From contig NZ_KB893146.1 in NCBI RefSeq assembly GCF_000374005.1, positions 151,465 to 215,464 of the forward strand: DNA of 64,000 nucleotides, given 5' to 3'. Below, in pieces: positions 56,274-64,000 of the stretch (positions are counted from its first letter, which is position 1; each line of letters starts with the position of its first letter). The position numbers and the translations under genes were made by a program. Source of the DNA: Kiloniella laminariae DSM 19542 (GTDB lineage: Bacteria; Pseudomonadota; Alphaproteobacteria; Kiloniellales; Kiloniellaceae). Under the pieces are notes generated by a model. That model saw only the letters and a list, made by a program, of their open reading frames with translations. It was not told where the DNA came from and ran no database searches.

Positions 56274-58121
56274 CTAGATTTTGAAACTTTCCTGTTTCTC
56301 TTCCAGTTCAAGCCAGCGCTCTTCTGCTTCGGCCTGTTGAGTCAGGGTTTTTTCCAGTAGGTCACTGACCTTCTGGAATCTGTCGGGGTCTTTGCTGTAG
56401 AGCTTGGGGTCCGCCATTTCAACTTCCAGCTTCTGGATCTCTGTCGCGAATTTTTCAAGCAGCTCCGGCAGGGCATCAAGTTCGCGCTGTTCCTTGTAGC
56501 TGAGCTTGCCACTGGTTTTGCCTTTGGCGGGTGTTTCTTTTTTGCTTGCCTTGTTGTTCTTGTCGCTGGTGAACTGTTTGGTCAATTCAGAATCTGTAAC
56601 GTTTCCGAGGGCTCTCTGGCGTCGATAGTCACTATAACCCCCGGCGTATTCGATCACGCTGCCGTCGCCTTCGACGGCATAGATGGCTGTGGCAAGGCGG
56701 TCGAGAAAATCACGATCATGGCTGACCAGAAGCAGGGTGCCTTCATACTCGTCCAGTACTTCTTCGAGCAGGTCGAGGGTGTCCATGTCGAGATCGTTGG
56801 TCGGCTCATCGAGGATCAGAAGGTTGCTGGCCTGGGCAAACATCCGGGCAAGCAGCAGCCGGTTTTTCTCCCCACCGGAAAGGGTGTAGACGGGCTGGCG
56901 CACCTGACCTTCATCAAAGAGAAAGTCTTTGAGGTAGCTGACCACGTGTTTTTGCACGCCCCGGACCATAATTGAATCGCCACCGCCGGGGGCCATGGTT
57001 TCCCAAAGGGTGCTGTTGGGATCGAGATCTTCCCGCTTCTGGTCGAAATAGTGCATGGTCAGGTTGGTGCCGAGCTTGACTGTTCCGCTGTCTGGCTCGA
57101 TTTTATTGACCAGCATCTTGACCAGGGTGGATTTTCCGGCACCATTGGGGCCGACGATGCCAATGCGGTCGCCCCGTTTGATCTTGGTGCTGAAATCTTT
57201 GATGATTTCCCGGGTTCCTCCGTCTTTCAGCGGATAGGATTTGCTGATGTGTTCAGCGGTGATCACCTTGTCACCACCAGTATCAAGCGTTTCCAGTTCC
57301 AGTTTGGCCGAACCGGTTTCTTTCATCCACTCCGAACGTTTCTGACGCAGGTCCTGAAGATTGCGCAGGCGGCCCATGTTGCGTTTTCGGCGGGCGGTTA
57401 CGCCGCGCTGGAGCCAGTGTTCCTCACGCGCGATCTGTTTTTTCAGGCGATAGAGTTCCTGCTCTTCCTTTTCGCGCAGTTCTTCGGCCCAGGCTTCGTA
57501 GTGTTCGAAACCCTTATCGAGACGATAGATGCTGCCGCGGTCCAGCCAGAAAGTCTGCTTGGTCAGGTGGTTCAGGAAGGCGCGGTCATGGCTGATAACC
57601 ATTAGGGCGCCGCGAAAACGCGAGAGTTCTTCTTCAAGCCACTGGATGGTTGGCAGATCCAGATGGTTGGTTGGCTCGTCCATCAGCAGGACTTCAGGTT
57701 CACTGATCAGTGCCCGGGCCAGGGCAGCTCTTCGGCCTTCGCCACCGGAAAGGCCATGCAGCAATCTATCGCCCGGAAGCTGGACGTGGTGCAGCATGGC
57801 ATCAACAAGGTAGTCTGCCTCGCCTGCATCAGGCCGCAGTCCGGCTTTAACATGGTCAAATACAGTGGCGTTCTGCTCGAATACCGGATCCTGTGGCAGA
57901 TACGCGACGGTAATCCCGGGCTGGAGGAAACGCTGGCCGCTATCCAGTTCCTGTTGCCCGGCCATGATTTTCAGCAAGGTGGATTTACCCGTGCCGTTCC
58001 GCCCGACAAGACAGGCCTTTTCCCCACGCGCCAGTCCAAAAGACAGCTCTTCAAAAAGGGTTTTTGTACCAAAACGCAGTGCGGCACCGTTCAGTGCCAC
58101 GAGATGTGAGGGAGGGGCCAT
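56274..58121 (-). CDS. uup: ABC-F ATPase Uup
   Basis: The protein has 615 residues with two ABC domains (GRNGTGKST and GPNGAGKST as Walker A; LSGGEGRRAALARAL and LSGGEKNRLLLARMF as signatures; [11 protein letters not shown] and [11 protein letters not shown] as Walker B). The C-terminal part (about 535-615) is the coiled-coil domain typical of Uup (LPELLEKFATEIQKLEVEMAD). Uup acts on the ribosome and limits precise transposon excision in E. coli. It lies 14 bases downstream of the DnaJ-like gene. Confidence 0.94.
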   Translation of the reverse strand: MAPPSHLVALNGAALRFGTKTLFEELSFGLARGEKACLVGRNGTGKSTLLKIMAGQQELDSGQRFLQPGITVAYLPQDPVFEQNATVFDHVKAGLRPDAGEADYLVDAMLHHVQLPGDRLLHGLSGGEGRRAALARALISEPEVLLMDEPTNHLDLPTIQWLEEELSRFRGALMVISHDRAFLNHLTKQTFWLDRGSIYRLDKGFEHYEAWAEELREKEEQELYRLKKQIAREEHWLQRGVTARRKRNMGRLRNLQDLRQKRSEWMKETGSAKLELETLDTGGDKVITAEHISKSYPLKDGGTREIIKDFSTKIKRGDRIGIVGPNGAGKSTLVKMLVNKIEPDSGTVKLGTNLTMHYFDQKREDLDPNSTLWETMAPGGGDSIMVRGVQKHVVSYLKDFLFDEGQVRQPVYTLSGGEKNRLLLARMFAQASNLLILDEPTNDLDMDTLDLLEEVLDEYEGTLLLVSHDRDFLDRLATAIYAVEGDGSVIEYAGGYSDYRRQRALGNVTDSELTKQFTSDKNNKASKKETPAKGKTSGKLSYKEQRELDALPELLEKFATEIQKLEVEMADPKLYSKDPDRFQKVSDLLEKTLTQQAEAEERWLELEEKQESFKI

Positions 58122-58135
58122 TTTTTACTGTTGTT

Positions 58136-58873
58136 CTATTTTCTGAGTTGTTTGATCTGGTCGTAAGCAGCATTGATCGCAGCCAGTTTTTCGTTGGCAA
58201 GATCAACAAACTCCTGGGGCATGCCCTGGGCGACCAGACGATCCGGGTGGTTTTCCAGAACCAGACGGCGGTGGGCGGTTTTGATTTCCGCATCGCTGTC
58301 GCTTCTTTGAACCCCGAGGATACGGTAAGGGTCTGATTTATCGGCGCCGACGTTTGAAGCATTGACCCGATCCCACTGTTGCTCGCTGAAGCCGAAAATT
58401 TCGGCAACGCTGCGGAGATACTGAATTTCTTCGGGTGAAACCGTGCCGTCGGCTTTGGCAATATGAAACAGGCCGTTGAGGAGTTCCTCGAGCACGGCGG
58501 GATTGTTGCGGAAAGTACGGCTCAACTGTTCAGCGTAGGGTTCAAACCCTCCGGCGTCTTGCCGGGCGCGATCAAAAAGGCGGCCGACATTCTTCATTTC
58601 TTCTGGGGGAATACGAAATACCTGTTTGAAGGCTGCGACTTCATCCTTGGTGACAACGCCGTCCGCCTTGGCCATCTTGGCGCCCAGAACAATCACCCCG
58701 ATCGTAAAGGCAATCTGCTTGGTGCCATCATCCTTGATGCCGTCAGGACCGCTTTCGCTTTCAGCGCGCATCCGGTCAACCGCATGTCCGGCCAACGCGC
58801 CAAGAAAGGCTCCGATTGGACCGCCAAAGGCGAAACCGGCAGCTCCCCCAACTATTTTTCCCCAGATACTCAT
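58136..58873 (-). CDS. DjlA-like TerB/DnaJ co-chaperone
   Basis: The protein has 245 residues. A glycine-rich hydrophobic N-terminus (IVGGAAGFAFGGPIGAFLGALAG) probably inserts in the membrane. A TerB-like helical domain with acidic metal-site motifs (KADGVVTKDEV and KADGTVSPEEI) follows, and a J domain with the HPD motif (LVLENHPDRLVAQG) closes the protein. It should stimulate DnaK at the membrane. The gene is followed closely by uup, so the two form an operon. Confidence 0.92.
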   Translation of the reverse strand: MSIWGKIVGGAAGFAFGGPIGAFLGALAGHAVDRMRAESESGPDGIKDDGTKQIAFTIGVIVLGAKMAKADGVVTKDEVAAFKQVFRIPPEEMKNVGRLFDRARQDAGGFEPYAEQLSRTFRNNPAVLEELLNGLFHIAKADGTVSPEEIQYLRSVAEIFGFSEQQWDRVNASNVGADKSDPYRILGVQRSDSDAEIKTAHRRLVLENHPDRLVAQGMPQEFVDLANEKLAAINAAYDQIKQLRK

Positions 58874-59046
58874 GTCCAGCACATTCTCTTGGTTTGTTTA
58901 CGCTTTCCTGCGTTTGATCGTGATCAGGAAGCAGGACCTTGATTCTGATCTTTTTGCACTAGCCTGCCCAGACAGGGGAGTCAATCCCGGAAGGTATATT
59001 TGATCCCTTTTTGTTCTGGTTTGGATGTTTTCATGCAAAGCTTGAT

Positions 59047-59856
59047 CTAGCTTTCCGGTGCAGCGGTATCTTCTGGCAGGGGGATTGTATCCTTGATGAA
59101 TCCGACCTTGCCGATCCCGGGTAATCGAAGGGCAAGATTGTCAGGATCAAGCCCAAAGCCCAGTCCAAGAAGATTGATTTCCAGCCCTTCAGCCTTTGAA
59201 GCAATTGCGCCGATCAGGCCGAAGAAAGATATCTGTATGCCTGTATTGCTGGGAGCCATGGCAACAAAGTGATTGCTGCTGTCGAGATAGTCTTTGCCGA
59301 TAGCCGTCGGTGGCAGATCTACGGTCATTTCGGGGACGCGTCGGAGGACAAAGGCGGTAAAGGTATTGGAATTGGGGCCCGGCCAGGCTTCGTATTCGTC
59401 AGGATAGGGATATTTCTGTGCCGCTGCCAAAATTTCGGGAATCATTTTTTCTGCAGCAGGGCCATGAAGCTCGTAATAGAGCTCTGGTCTGGAGCCAAAC
59501 CAGTTACGATCCGGCCAACCTGTGGTGGCCGAGGTAACGGGAAGTCCACGACGTTTGCGCCAGCCAATGACTTCCAGTCGGGTGTAGCTTGTTGCATTTT
59601 CCGCTTTTACGGCGATCCATGTATGGACGGCAAAGGCGCCACGCCAGCTGAAGGTTCTCGCTCCATAAACCTGAACAATTGCTTCGCGGGATGTCGCGGG
59701 ATCTGGGGCAAGGCCGCTGCGATCATTATTGGCCTTGCCCCAGGGTGTGGAAAGATCGATCTCATCCGAGGATACGACAAAGATTGGCCCGATAAGCAAT
59801 AGCATCAGGGTGATTGCCAGAACGCCGAGGCATTTGAAGAAAGAAGATATCATCAT
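59047..59856 (-). CDS. DUF3750 protein
   Basis: The protein has 269 residues: an N-terminal membrane helix or signal anchor (LGVLAITLMLLLIGPIFVV) followed by a domain matching DUF3750 as I recall it (VYGARTFSWRGAFAVHTWIAVK, SNTFTAFVLRRVPEM). Function is unknown. The histidine, cysteine-free core and exported position would suit a periplasmic enzyme, but nothing specific can be claimed. Confidence 0.82.
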   Translation of the reverse strand: MMISSFFKCLGVLAITLMLLLIGPIFVVSSDEIDLSTPWGKANNDRSGLAPDPATSREAIVQVYGARTFSWRGAFAVHTWIAVKAENATSYTRLEVIGWRKRRGLPVTSATTGWPDRNWFGSRPELYYELHGPAAEKMIPEILAAAQKYPYPDEYEAWPGPNSNTFTAFVLRRVPEMTVDLPPTAIGKDYLDSSNHFVAMAPSNTGIQISFFGLIGAIASKAEGLEINLLGLGFGLDPDNLALRLPGIGKVGFIKDTIPLPEDTAAPES

Positions 59857-59939
59857 CTTTTCATGCCTCCTGAATAAGGCAGGTTAATGGCAGAAAAAAG
59901 CCGATCTGCCCCAGGTCAGATTTAAAGAGTATCAGGAAG

Positions 59940-59975
59940 GTCAACCCTTTCCTCGATCAAGGGGAAAGGGTTGAC
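59940..59975. other. 13-bp perfect inverted repeat
   Basis: GTCAACCCTTTCC (59940-59952) and GGAAAGGGTTGAC (59963-59975) enclose a 10-base loop, 21 bases past the dienelactone hydrolase stop. No clear T-run follows in the minus direction; on the plus strand GTTTGTGGCTTTTT follows. It may act as a processing or weak termination signal. Confidence 0.5.
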
Positions 59976-59996
59976 GTTTGTGGCTTTTTGCCATTC

Positions 59997-60881
59997 CTAA
60001 CTGAGCTTGTCGGCAAAGAACTCTATGGTTCGCTTCCAGGCAAGTTCCGCGGCGGTTTCGTCATATCTGGGCGTGGTGTCATTGTGAAAGCCGTGATTGA
60101 CCCCGTCATAAATATGGACTGTGTAGTCCTTGCCGTGTTCTTTCAAGGCGGCTTCATAAGCGGGCCAGCCTTCGTTGACCCGGGTATCCAGGGCTGCGTA
60201 GTGCAGCAGCAGCGGGGACTGGATTTGTGCTGTTTCTTCTGCACTTGCCTGGCGACCATAAAAAGGCACGCTGGCGCTCATATCCGGAAGGCGAACTGCC
60301 ATTTTGTTACAGACGCCCCCGCCGTAGCAGAAACCAACTGCACCAACCTTGCCATTGGAATTATCGTCTGCCTTCAGAAAATGATAAGCGGCGATAAAGT
60401 CTTCTGTGAGTTTATCTGAATCAAGCTGTTTCTGGAGTTCTTTACCCTCATCATCTGTGCCGGGATAACCGCCCAGAGGGGTGAGGCCGTCGGGTGCGAG
60501 GGCCGTGAAACCTGCGATAGCTACACGTCGTGCGACATCGGCGATATAGGGATTAAGGCCCCGGTTTTCGTGAATAACAACGACGCTGCCGCGTTTGCCG
60601 CCCTCTGTTGGACGAACCAGATACCCCTTGATTTTCCCGTGTCCGTCAGGTGAGTCATATTCAATTGTTTCAGCTGTGATCCTCGGGTCGTTTTCTTCTA
60701 CCTGCTTCGCCAGGGCGTAGTTGGGCGAAAGGGACTTGAGCAAAGCAGCACCGGTAAGTCCCCCGACACTGTATTTTACAGCTTTGTCCATGAATTCCCT
60801 GCGACCGATAAGTCCGTGGGCATAGTGATCATAAAGGTTAAGCAGTTCCTGGTTGAAATCACTGGCTTTTTTGCGTGTCAT
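59997..60881 (-). CDS. Tat-exported dienelactone hydrolase-family protein
   Basis: The protein has 294 residues. A twin-arginine motif (GRREFMDK, residues 26-33) and a hydrophobic stretch ([15 protein letters not shown]) indicate Tat export, set about 25 residues in from the start as in YghX-type relatives. The dienelactone hydrolase fold has the cysteine nucleophile C185 in GFCYGGGV; the likely acid is in the AALDTRVN region and the His in GVNHGFHND. The substrate is unknown. Confidence 0.88.
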   Translation of the reverse strand: MTRKKASDFNQELLNLYDHYAHGLIGRREFMDKAVKYSVGGLTGAALLKSLSPNYALAKQVEENDPRITAETIEYDSPDGHGKIKGYLVRPTEGGKRGSVVVIHENRGLNPYIADVARRVAIAGFTALAPDGLTPLGGYPGTDDEGKELQKQLDSDKLTEDFIAAYHFLKADDNSNGKVGAVGFCYGGGVCNKMAVRLPDMSASVPFYGRQASAEETAQIQSPLLLHYAALDTRVNEGWPAYEAALKEHGKDYTVHIYDGVNHGFHNDTTPRYDETAAELAWKRTIEFFADKLS

Positions 60882-61013
60882 TTCGGGTCTTCCTTATATC
60901 AAAATTGATTAAGAATAAGGCGTGCAGAAATCTATACCTGTTTGGAGAGGTTGTTGTTTCGGGCTGTTTTCGTCGAACCCTGTTCCCCTGTTTGTTATGC
61001 GTAAGGGGGTAGT

Positions 61014-61832
61014 TTAGCGCAATGTGTCTAGGACATCAGAAAAAACTGTCAGGGCTTCTTCACCTTTTGGTGAAAGACCGTAAATGCCGCGCTCTGTGCG
61101 GTGAAACCAGCCATAAACATCACGTTGCAGGATGGCAGAGGCTTTTGCGACAGCTGTGTTCTTTCGGATATCCGCAGCTTTTGCTGTGCCGTGAAGCTTG
61201 ATAAAGGCGGCACAGCGCAGGGAATCCTGCCGATAGGCGGTGATAATCGGGCGTTTGTTGCTGCCGCCCAGATTGGGGTCTCCAACTCTCCGTTCGAATT
61301 CCTGCAATAACAGACCACTTCGTCGTTTATTTTTTCTCGGAACATAGGGGGCCGGGTCCTGCTGCACGACAACATCCGGGCTGAGGTTCTCGCTGATGCG
61401 CACAGTGATCAGCCCCAGTCCAAGGCGGCGGCAAAGCTTGATGATGTCTTTCCTGTAGCGAAACCAGAGATTATTCTTTGTCAGGCGATGCGGTACTGCA
61501 AAAGCAAGGTAGACATCGTCGCTCAGGCTTTGTCGCTCAATGCCTTGCAGAAACAGGGGAAGTGTAATTCCGGTTTTTAACTCAATGATCACAGGAGGTT
61601 CATCGCCACGGCAGGCGACAACATCGCATCCCCGGATTTCCGACTTTACCTCATAGCCCTGTCGTTCAAGGTAGGCTTTAAGGGGGGGGTAGAGGTCTGT
61701 TTCGCGCAAAATATTGTCCCGGGATAAAAAGGGCAAGGCTTGTGATGTCCCGGGCATCCTGCCTTTTGACCTAGGCAAGATCAAGCTGTCTGCAATTGCC
61801 TGCTTGCGCTTTGGTTTTCTCTTCGCCAGCAT
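61014..61832 (-). CDS. DUF2161 putative PD-(D/E)XK phosphodiesterase-like protein
   Basis: The protein has 272 residues. The central region has GCDVVACRGDEPPVIIELKTG, an Asp plus E-x-K arrangement of the PD-(D/E)XK nuclease fold, within the DUF2161 family frequent in Alphaproteobacteria. The C-terminal half resembles a winged helix. The function of the family is not established. The start could be internal (ATG of MPGTSQ). It is divergent from the D-lactate dehydrogenase-like gene with a 72-base gap. Confidence 0.82.
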   Translation of the reverse strand: MLAKRKPKRKQAIADSLILPRSKGRMPGTSQALPFLSRDNILRETDLYPPLKAYLERQGYEVKSEIRGCDVVACRGDEPPVIIELKTGITLPLFLQGIERQSLSDDVYLAFAVPHRLTKNNLWFRYRKDIIKLCRRLGLGLITVRISENLSPDVVVQQDPAPYVPRKNKRRSGLLLQEFERRVGDPNLGGSNKRPIITAYRQDSLRCAAFIKLHGTAKAADIRKNTAVAKASAILQRDVYGWFHRTERGIYGLSPKGEEALTVFSDVLDTLR

Positions 61833-61904
61833 GGGTTGACTGTCTGTGTGATCAGGTAGCGCCCGGAGAAATCAGAAAATAACCTTGCTTGTGGATGTGC
61901 CCCG

Positions 61905-63299
61905 ATGACTGTTTCCCCACGCCTTACGCCCGTTTTGAAAGATGCCTTGGCCAAACTTCTTGGTGAACGCCTGAACCTGTCGACCGCTATCTGTGAGCGT
62001 CACGGACAGGGGGAGGCGCACCACCCCGGCATGCCGCCGGAAGGGGTTGCTTTTGCGAAAACAACAGAGGAAGTCTCTGCCATTATGCGTCTTTGCCATG
62101 CCCATGATTGTCCGGTGGTGCCTTTCGGGACCGGGACATCCCTTGAAGGGCATACCGCAGCGGTTGCCGGCGGACTTTGTATCGATTTATCCGAGATGGC
62201 AGCGATCCTCGAAACGAATGATGAGGATCTGGATTGCCGGGTTCAGGCCGGTGTCACCCGAAAGCAGCTCAACCAGCATCTACGGGATACAGGACTATTC
62301 TTTCCTATTGATCCCGGTGCTGATGCCTCCCTGGGCGGTATGGCAGCGACGCGGGCTTCCGGAACCAATGCAGTGCGGTATGGAACCATGCGGGACAATG
62401 TGTTGGGGATGACGGTAGTCCTCGCCGATGGAGAGGTTGTCCGAACAGGTGGTCGTGCGCGTAAATCTTCTGCTGGGTATGATCTGACTCGCTTGATGAT
62501 TGGTTCGGAAGGGACGCTTGGAATTATTACAGAACTTCAGCTGAGGTTGTATGGTATTCCCGAAGCGATATCTGCTGCTGTTTGTTCCTTTGACGATCTG
62601 GAAGCTGCGGTAAATACGGTTATGCTGACAATCCAGTCTGGTATTCCGGTTGCACGCATTGAGTTGCTTGATGCTGTGCAAATGGATGCTGTTAATCGCT
62701 ATTCAAAGCTTGATTACCCCGTTGCGCCGACCCTGTTCTTTGAATTTCATGGCTCGGAAGCTTCCGTCAAAGAGCAGGCTACGCGTGTTGGTGAAATTGC
62801 CCAGGAGTATCGGGGAGGTGATTTTCAATGGGCCAGCCGCCCCGAGGATCGCAATCGGCTCTGGCAGGCCAGACACGATGCCTTCTATGCAGCGATTAAT
62901 CTCAGGGCGGGATGCCGGGGCTGGCCGACAGATGTCTGTGTGCCTGTATCCCGTCTTGCCGAAGCAATTCTCGAAACCCGGCGCCTGATTGAAGAGGAGG
63001 ACTTGATTGCGCCGATGGTCGGTCATGTTGGCGATGGGAACTTTCATGTACTTTTTATTGTCGATACAGATAATCAGGAAGAGATGGCCCGGGCAGCAAG
63101 GGTAAACACAGCAATGGTCGAGATGGCGATCAAATTTGGCGGAACCTGTACCGGAGAACACGGTGTGGGGCTGGGAAAAAGAAAGTATTTGATAAAAGAG
63201 CACGGTGAAGGTGCTGTCGGAGTTATGCGGCGGATCAAGCTGGCGCTGGACCCCAAGGGGCTTTTGAACCCAGGAAAAATTTTGCCAGAAAGCGCATGA
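61905..63299 (+). CDS. FAD-linked oxidase, D-lactate dehydrogenase/GlcD type
   Basis: This 464-residue flavoprotein of the VAO family probably oxidises D-lactate or a similar 2-hydroxyacid. The PCMH FAD-binding domain has VVPFGTGTSLEGHTAAVAGG and GADASLGGMAATRASGTNAVRYGTMRDN. The C-terminal domain has GHVGDGNFHVLF (a conserved His site) and GGTCTGEHGVGLGKRKYL, and ends LDPKGLLNPGKILP. It is not accompanied by an iron-sulfur subunit, which argues for the single-subunit D-LDH type. Confidence 0.92.
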   Translation: MTVSPRLTPVLKDALAKLLGERLNLSTAICERHGQGEAHHPGMPPEGVAFAKTTEEVSAIMRLCHAHDCPVVPFGTGTSLEGHTAAVAGGLCIDLSEMAAILETNDEDLDCRVQAGVTRKQLNQHLRDTGLFFPIDPGADASLGGMAATRASGTNAVRYGTMRDNVLGMTVVLADGEVVRTGGRARKSSAGYDLTRLMIGSEGTLGIITELQLRLYGIPEAISAAVCSFDDLEAAVNTVMLTIQSGIPVARIELLDAVQMDAVNRYSKLDYPVAPTLFFEFHGSEASVKEQATRVGEIAQEYRGGDFQWASRPEDRNRLWQARHDAFYAAINLRAGCRGWPTDVCVPVSRLAEAILETRRLIEEEDLIAPMVGHVGDGNFHVLFIVDTDNQEEMARAARVNTAMVEMAIKFGGTCTGEHGVGLGKRKYLIKEHGEGAVGVMRRIKLALDPKGLLNPGKILPESA

Positions 63300-63543
63300 A
63301 CATTAAGTCTGGCTCTGCTCGTTGCTTTGCGATTCTCAGATCAGGGCTGTAACTCCTGGGGGGAGCTATCGTGAAAGTGGCGGTAATCCTGGGGGGTAGC
63401 TTATTTTATTTTACAGAGGTTCGTTTCAAAAGTTGATTGTGTCGCAGATCAGTAAAATTTTGGTCGATTTGTCTCAATTATTCATGTTAATGTCACATCC
63501 GTTCATGACACTTGCGAGAACATCAGTCATCGTGAGGGTGGTT
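63300..63543. promoter_or_regulatory. repeat-bearing upstream region of the small-ORF/ABC locus
   Basis: TCCTGGGGGG occurs at 63354-63363 and 63387-63396, 33 bases apart, each followed within a base or two by AGCT. Further right, TGTCA and TGACA form an inverted pair around 63490-63511, with TTCATG also repeated. These look like operator elements, but no factor can be assigned. Confidence 0.4.
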
Positions 63544-63624
63544 ATGGCAGTATTAAGTCGATTGAGAACCAGATCAGCTCTCGCAAAGAAGGGCGGTCGC
63601 TATGAAAGCCCGATCAGAGGCTGA
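63544..63624 (+). CDS. 26-residue small ORF
   Basis: The ATG follows GAGGGTGG. The peptide MAVLSRLRTRSALAKKGGRY continues to ESPIRG and stop; it is very basic. It overlaps the next small ORF. It may be a leader peptide or a small protein; nothing is recognised. Confidence 0.4.
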   Translation: MAVLSRLRTRSALAKKGGRYESPIRG

Positions 63625-63700
63625 CGGTTTTTACTCGATAAAGAATTATAAAAACATGCGCGACCTCGAAGTCGCGCTGACTTATGGAGGCAGGTCATGA
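63602..63700 (+). CDS. 32-residue small ORF
   Basis: The ATG follows AAGGGCGG within the preceding small ORF. The peptide begins MKARSEADGFYSIKNYKNMR and ends ALTYGGRS. Its stop overlaps an ATG preceded by GGAGG (ATGA at 63697-63700), suggesting translational coupling. It contains a hairpin-forming GCGCGAC/GTCGCGC sequence. Confidence 0.4.
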   Translation: MKARSEADGFYSIKNYKNMRDLEVALTYGGRS

Positions 63701-63732
63701 GCAGGTTTATTTTTTCCAAGATCCAGCCTTAA
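63697..63732 (+). CDS. 11-residue small ORF
   Basis: MSRFIFSKIQP and stop, with a strong GGAGG site 9 bases upstream and a 4-base overlap with the previous small ORF. The strong ribosome site is the main support. Confidence 0.3.
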   Translation: MSRFIFSKIQP

Positions 63733-63884
63733 AAAGACGAGTTTTAGGAACACTTTTCCTGAAAGATTGCGCCCTGTTTTTTTTGGGGCGCTTGATTTCT
63801 AAGGGATAAGTGGTTCTAATGATGTGCAATTAATAATTCGCGCACTGCGAGCTAATTTTGAACAGGTAGCGAGGCGAAAGCGCA

Positions 63885-64000
63885 ATGACAAGTCCCGTAT
63901 CCAGCGAGGCGTTTGTGCGCTTTGATGGGGTCCAGAAGAGTTACGACGGCGTTAATCTGGTTGTTAAAGACCTGAATGTCGATATCCCACGAGGCGAATT
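63885..64000 (+). CDS. ABC transporter ATP-binding protein, 5' end only
   Basis: The first 38 residues (SSEAFVRFDGVQKSYDGVNL, then VVKDLNVDIPRGE) match the N-terminus of importer ATPases of the polyamine type (PotA family), just before Walker A, which lies beyond the window. A GAGG-containing site is about 12 bases from the ATG. Substrate assignment is tentative. Confidence 0.7.
   Translation, partial: MTSPVSSEAFVRFDGVQKSYDGVNLVVKDLNVDIPRGE

Noticed and set aside
61014..61832. DUF2161 protein as a restriction or defence nuclease
   Set aside because: No methylase or defence genes adjoin it, and the family is a widespread chromosomal one.

Overview
The window looks like a chromosomal segment of an alphaproteobacterium, probably a Rhodospirillales/Kiloniellales-type marine lineage (inference). 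Supporting signs are a complete mraZ-to-ligA division and cell-wall cluster with rnpB just upstream of mraZ, an mlaA-mlaC pair, the families DUF1127, DUF2161 and DUF3750, GcvA-type LysR regulators, and moderate GC content judged by eye. I see no rRNA, tRNA, CRISPR array, phage or insertion sequence.

Positions 1-8540 are regulatory and accessory. They hold bacterioferritin with a candidate Irr box, a MocR regulator divergent from a LysE exporter with a palindromic operator between them, and a candidate structured small RNA on the minus strand ending in a strong terminator. Next comes the most interesting locus: an XRE/ScfR-type regulator carrying a histidine-kinase-like dimerisation/phosphoacceptor segment, a receiver-only response regulator, a small two-helix membrane protein, and an SLC5-transporter/histidine-kinase fusion. 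By layout this may be a split phosphorelay in which the DNA-binding output sits in the XRE protein.

Positions 8678-27537 carry mostly housekeeping and metabolic genes: ettA, mlaC-mlaA, a hot-dog thioesterase, a pentapeptide-repeat protein, a ClC chloride protein, an AstE/AspA-like deacylase, uvrD/pcrA-prmA, a solute-binding protein, a long DUF1127 protein, an M24 aminopeptidase, a LysR regulator with a divergent small ORF, an alpha/beta hydrolase, an EamA exporter and an AraC regulator. Several intrinsic terminators separate them.

Positions 27602-52500 are one minus-strand block. In transcription order it reads mraZ, rsmH, ftsL, ftsI, murE, murF, mraY, murD, ftsW, murG, murC, murB, ddl, ftsQ, ftsA, ftsZ, lpxC, bamD, recN, ligA. 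Most genes from mraZ to ftsQ overlap by 1-14 bases, mostly 4, so translation is probably coupled. Six TGGG(T/A) repeats at about 10-bp spacing lie over a candidate promoter upstream of mraZ, as expected for MraZ autoregulation.

Positions 52755-64000 hold rnpB, an AmpD-type amidase overlapped by a LysR gene, a LhgO-like FAD oxidoreductase, uup, a DjlA-like co-chaperone, a DUF3750 protein, a Tat-exported dienelactone hydrolase, a DUF2161 protein and a D-lactate dehydrogenase-like flavoenzyme. The window ends in the 5' end of an ABC ATPase, possibly PotA-like, preceded by a chain of very short overlapping ORFs.
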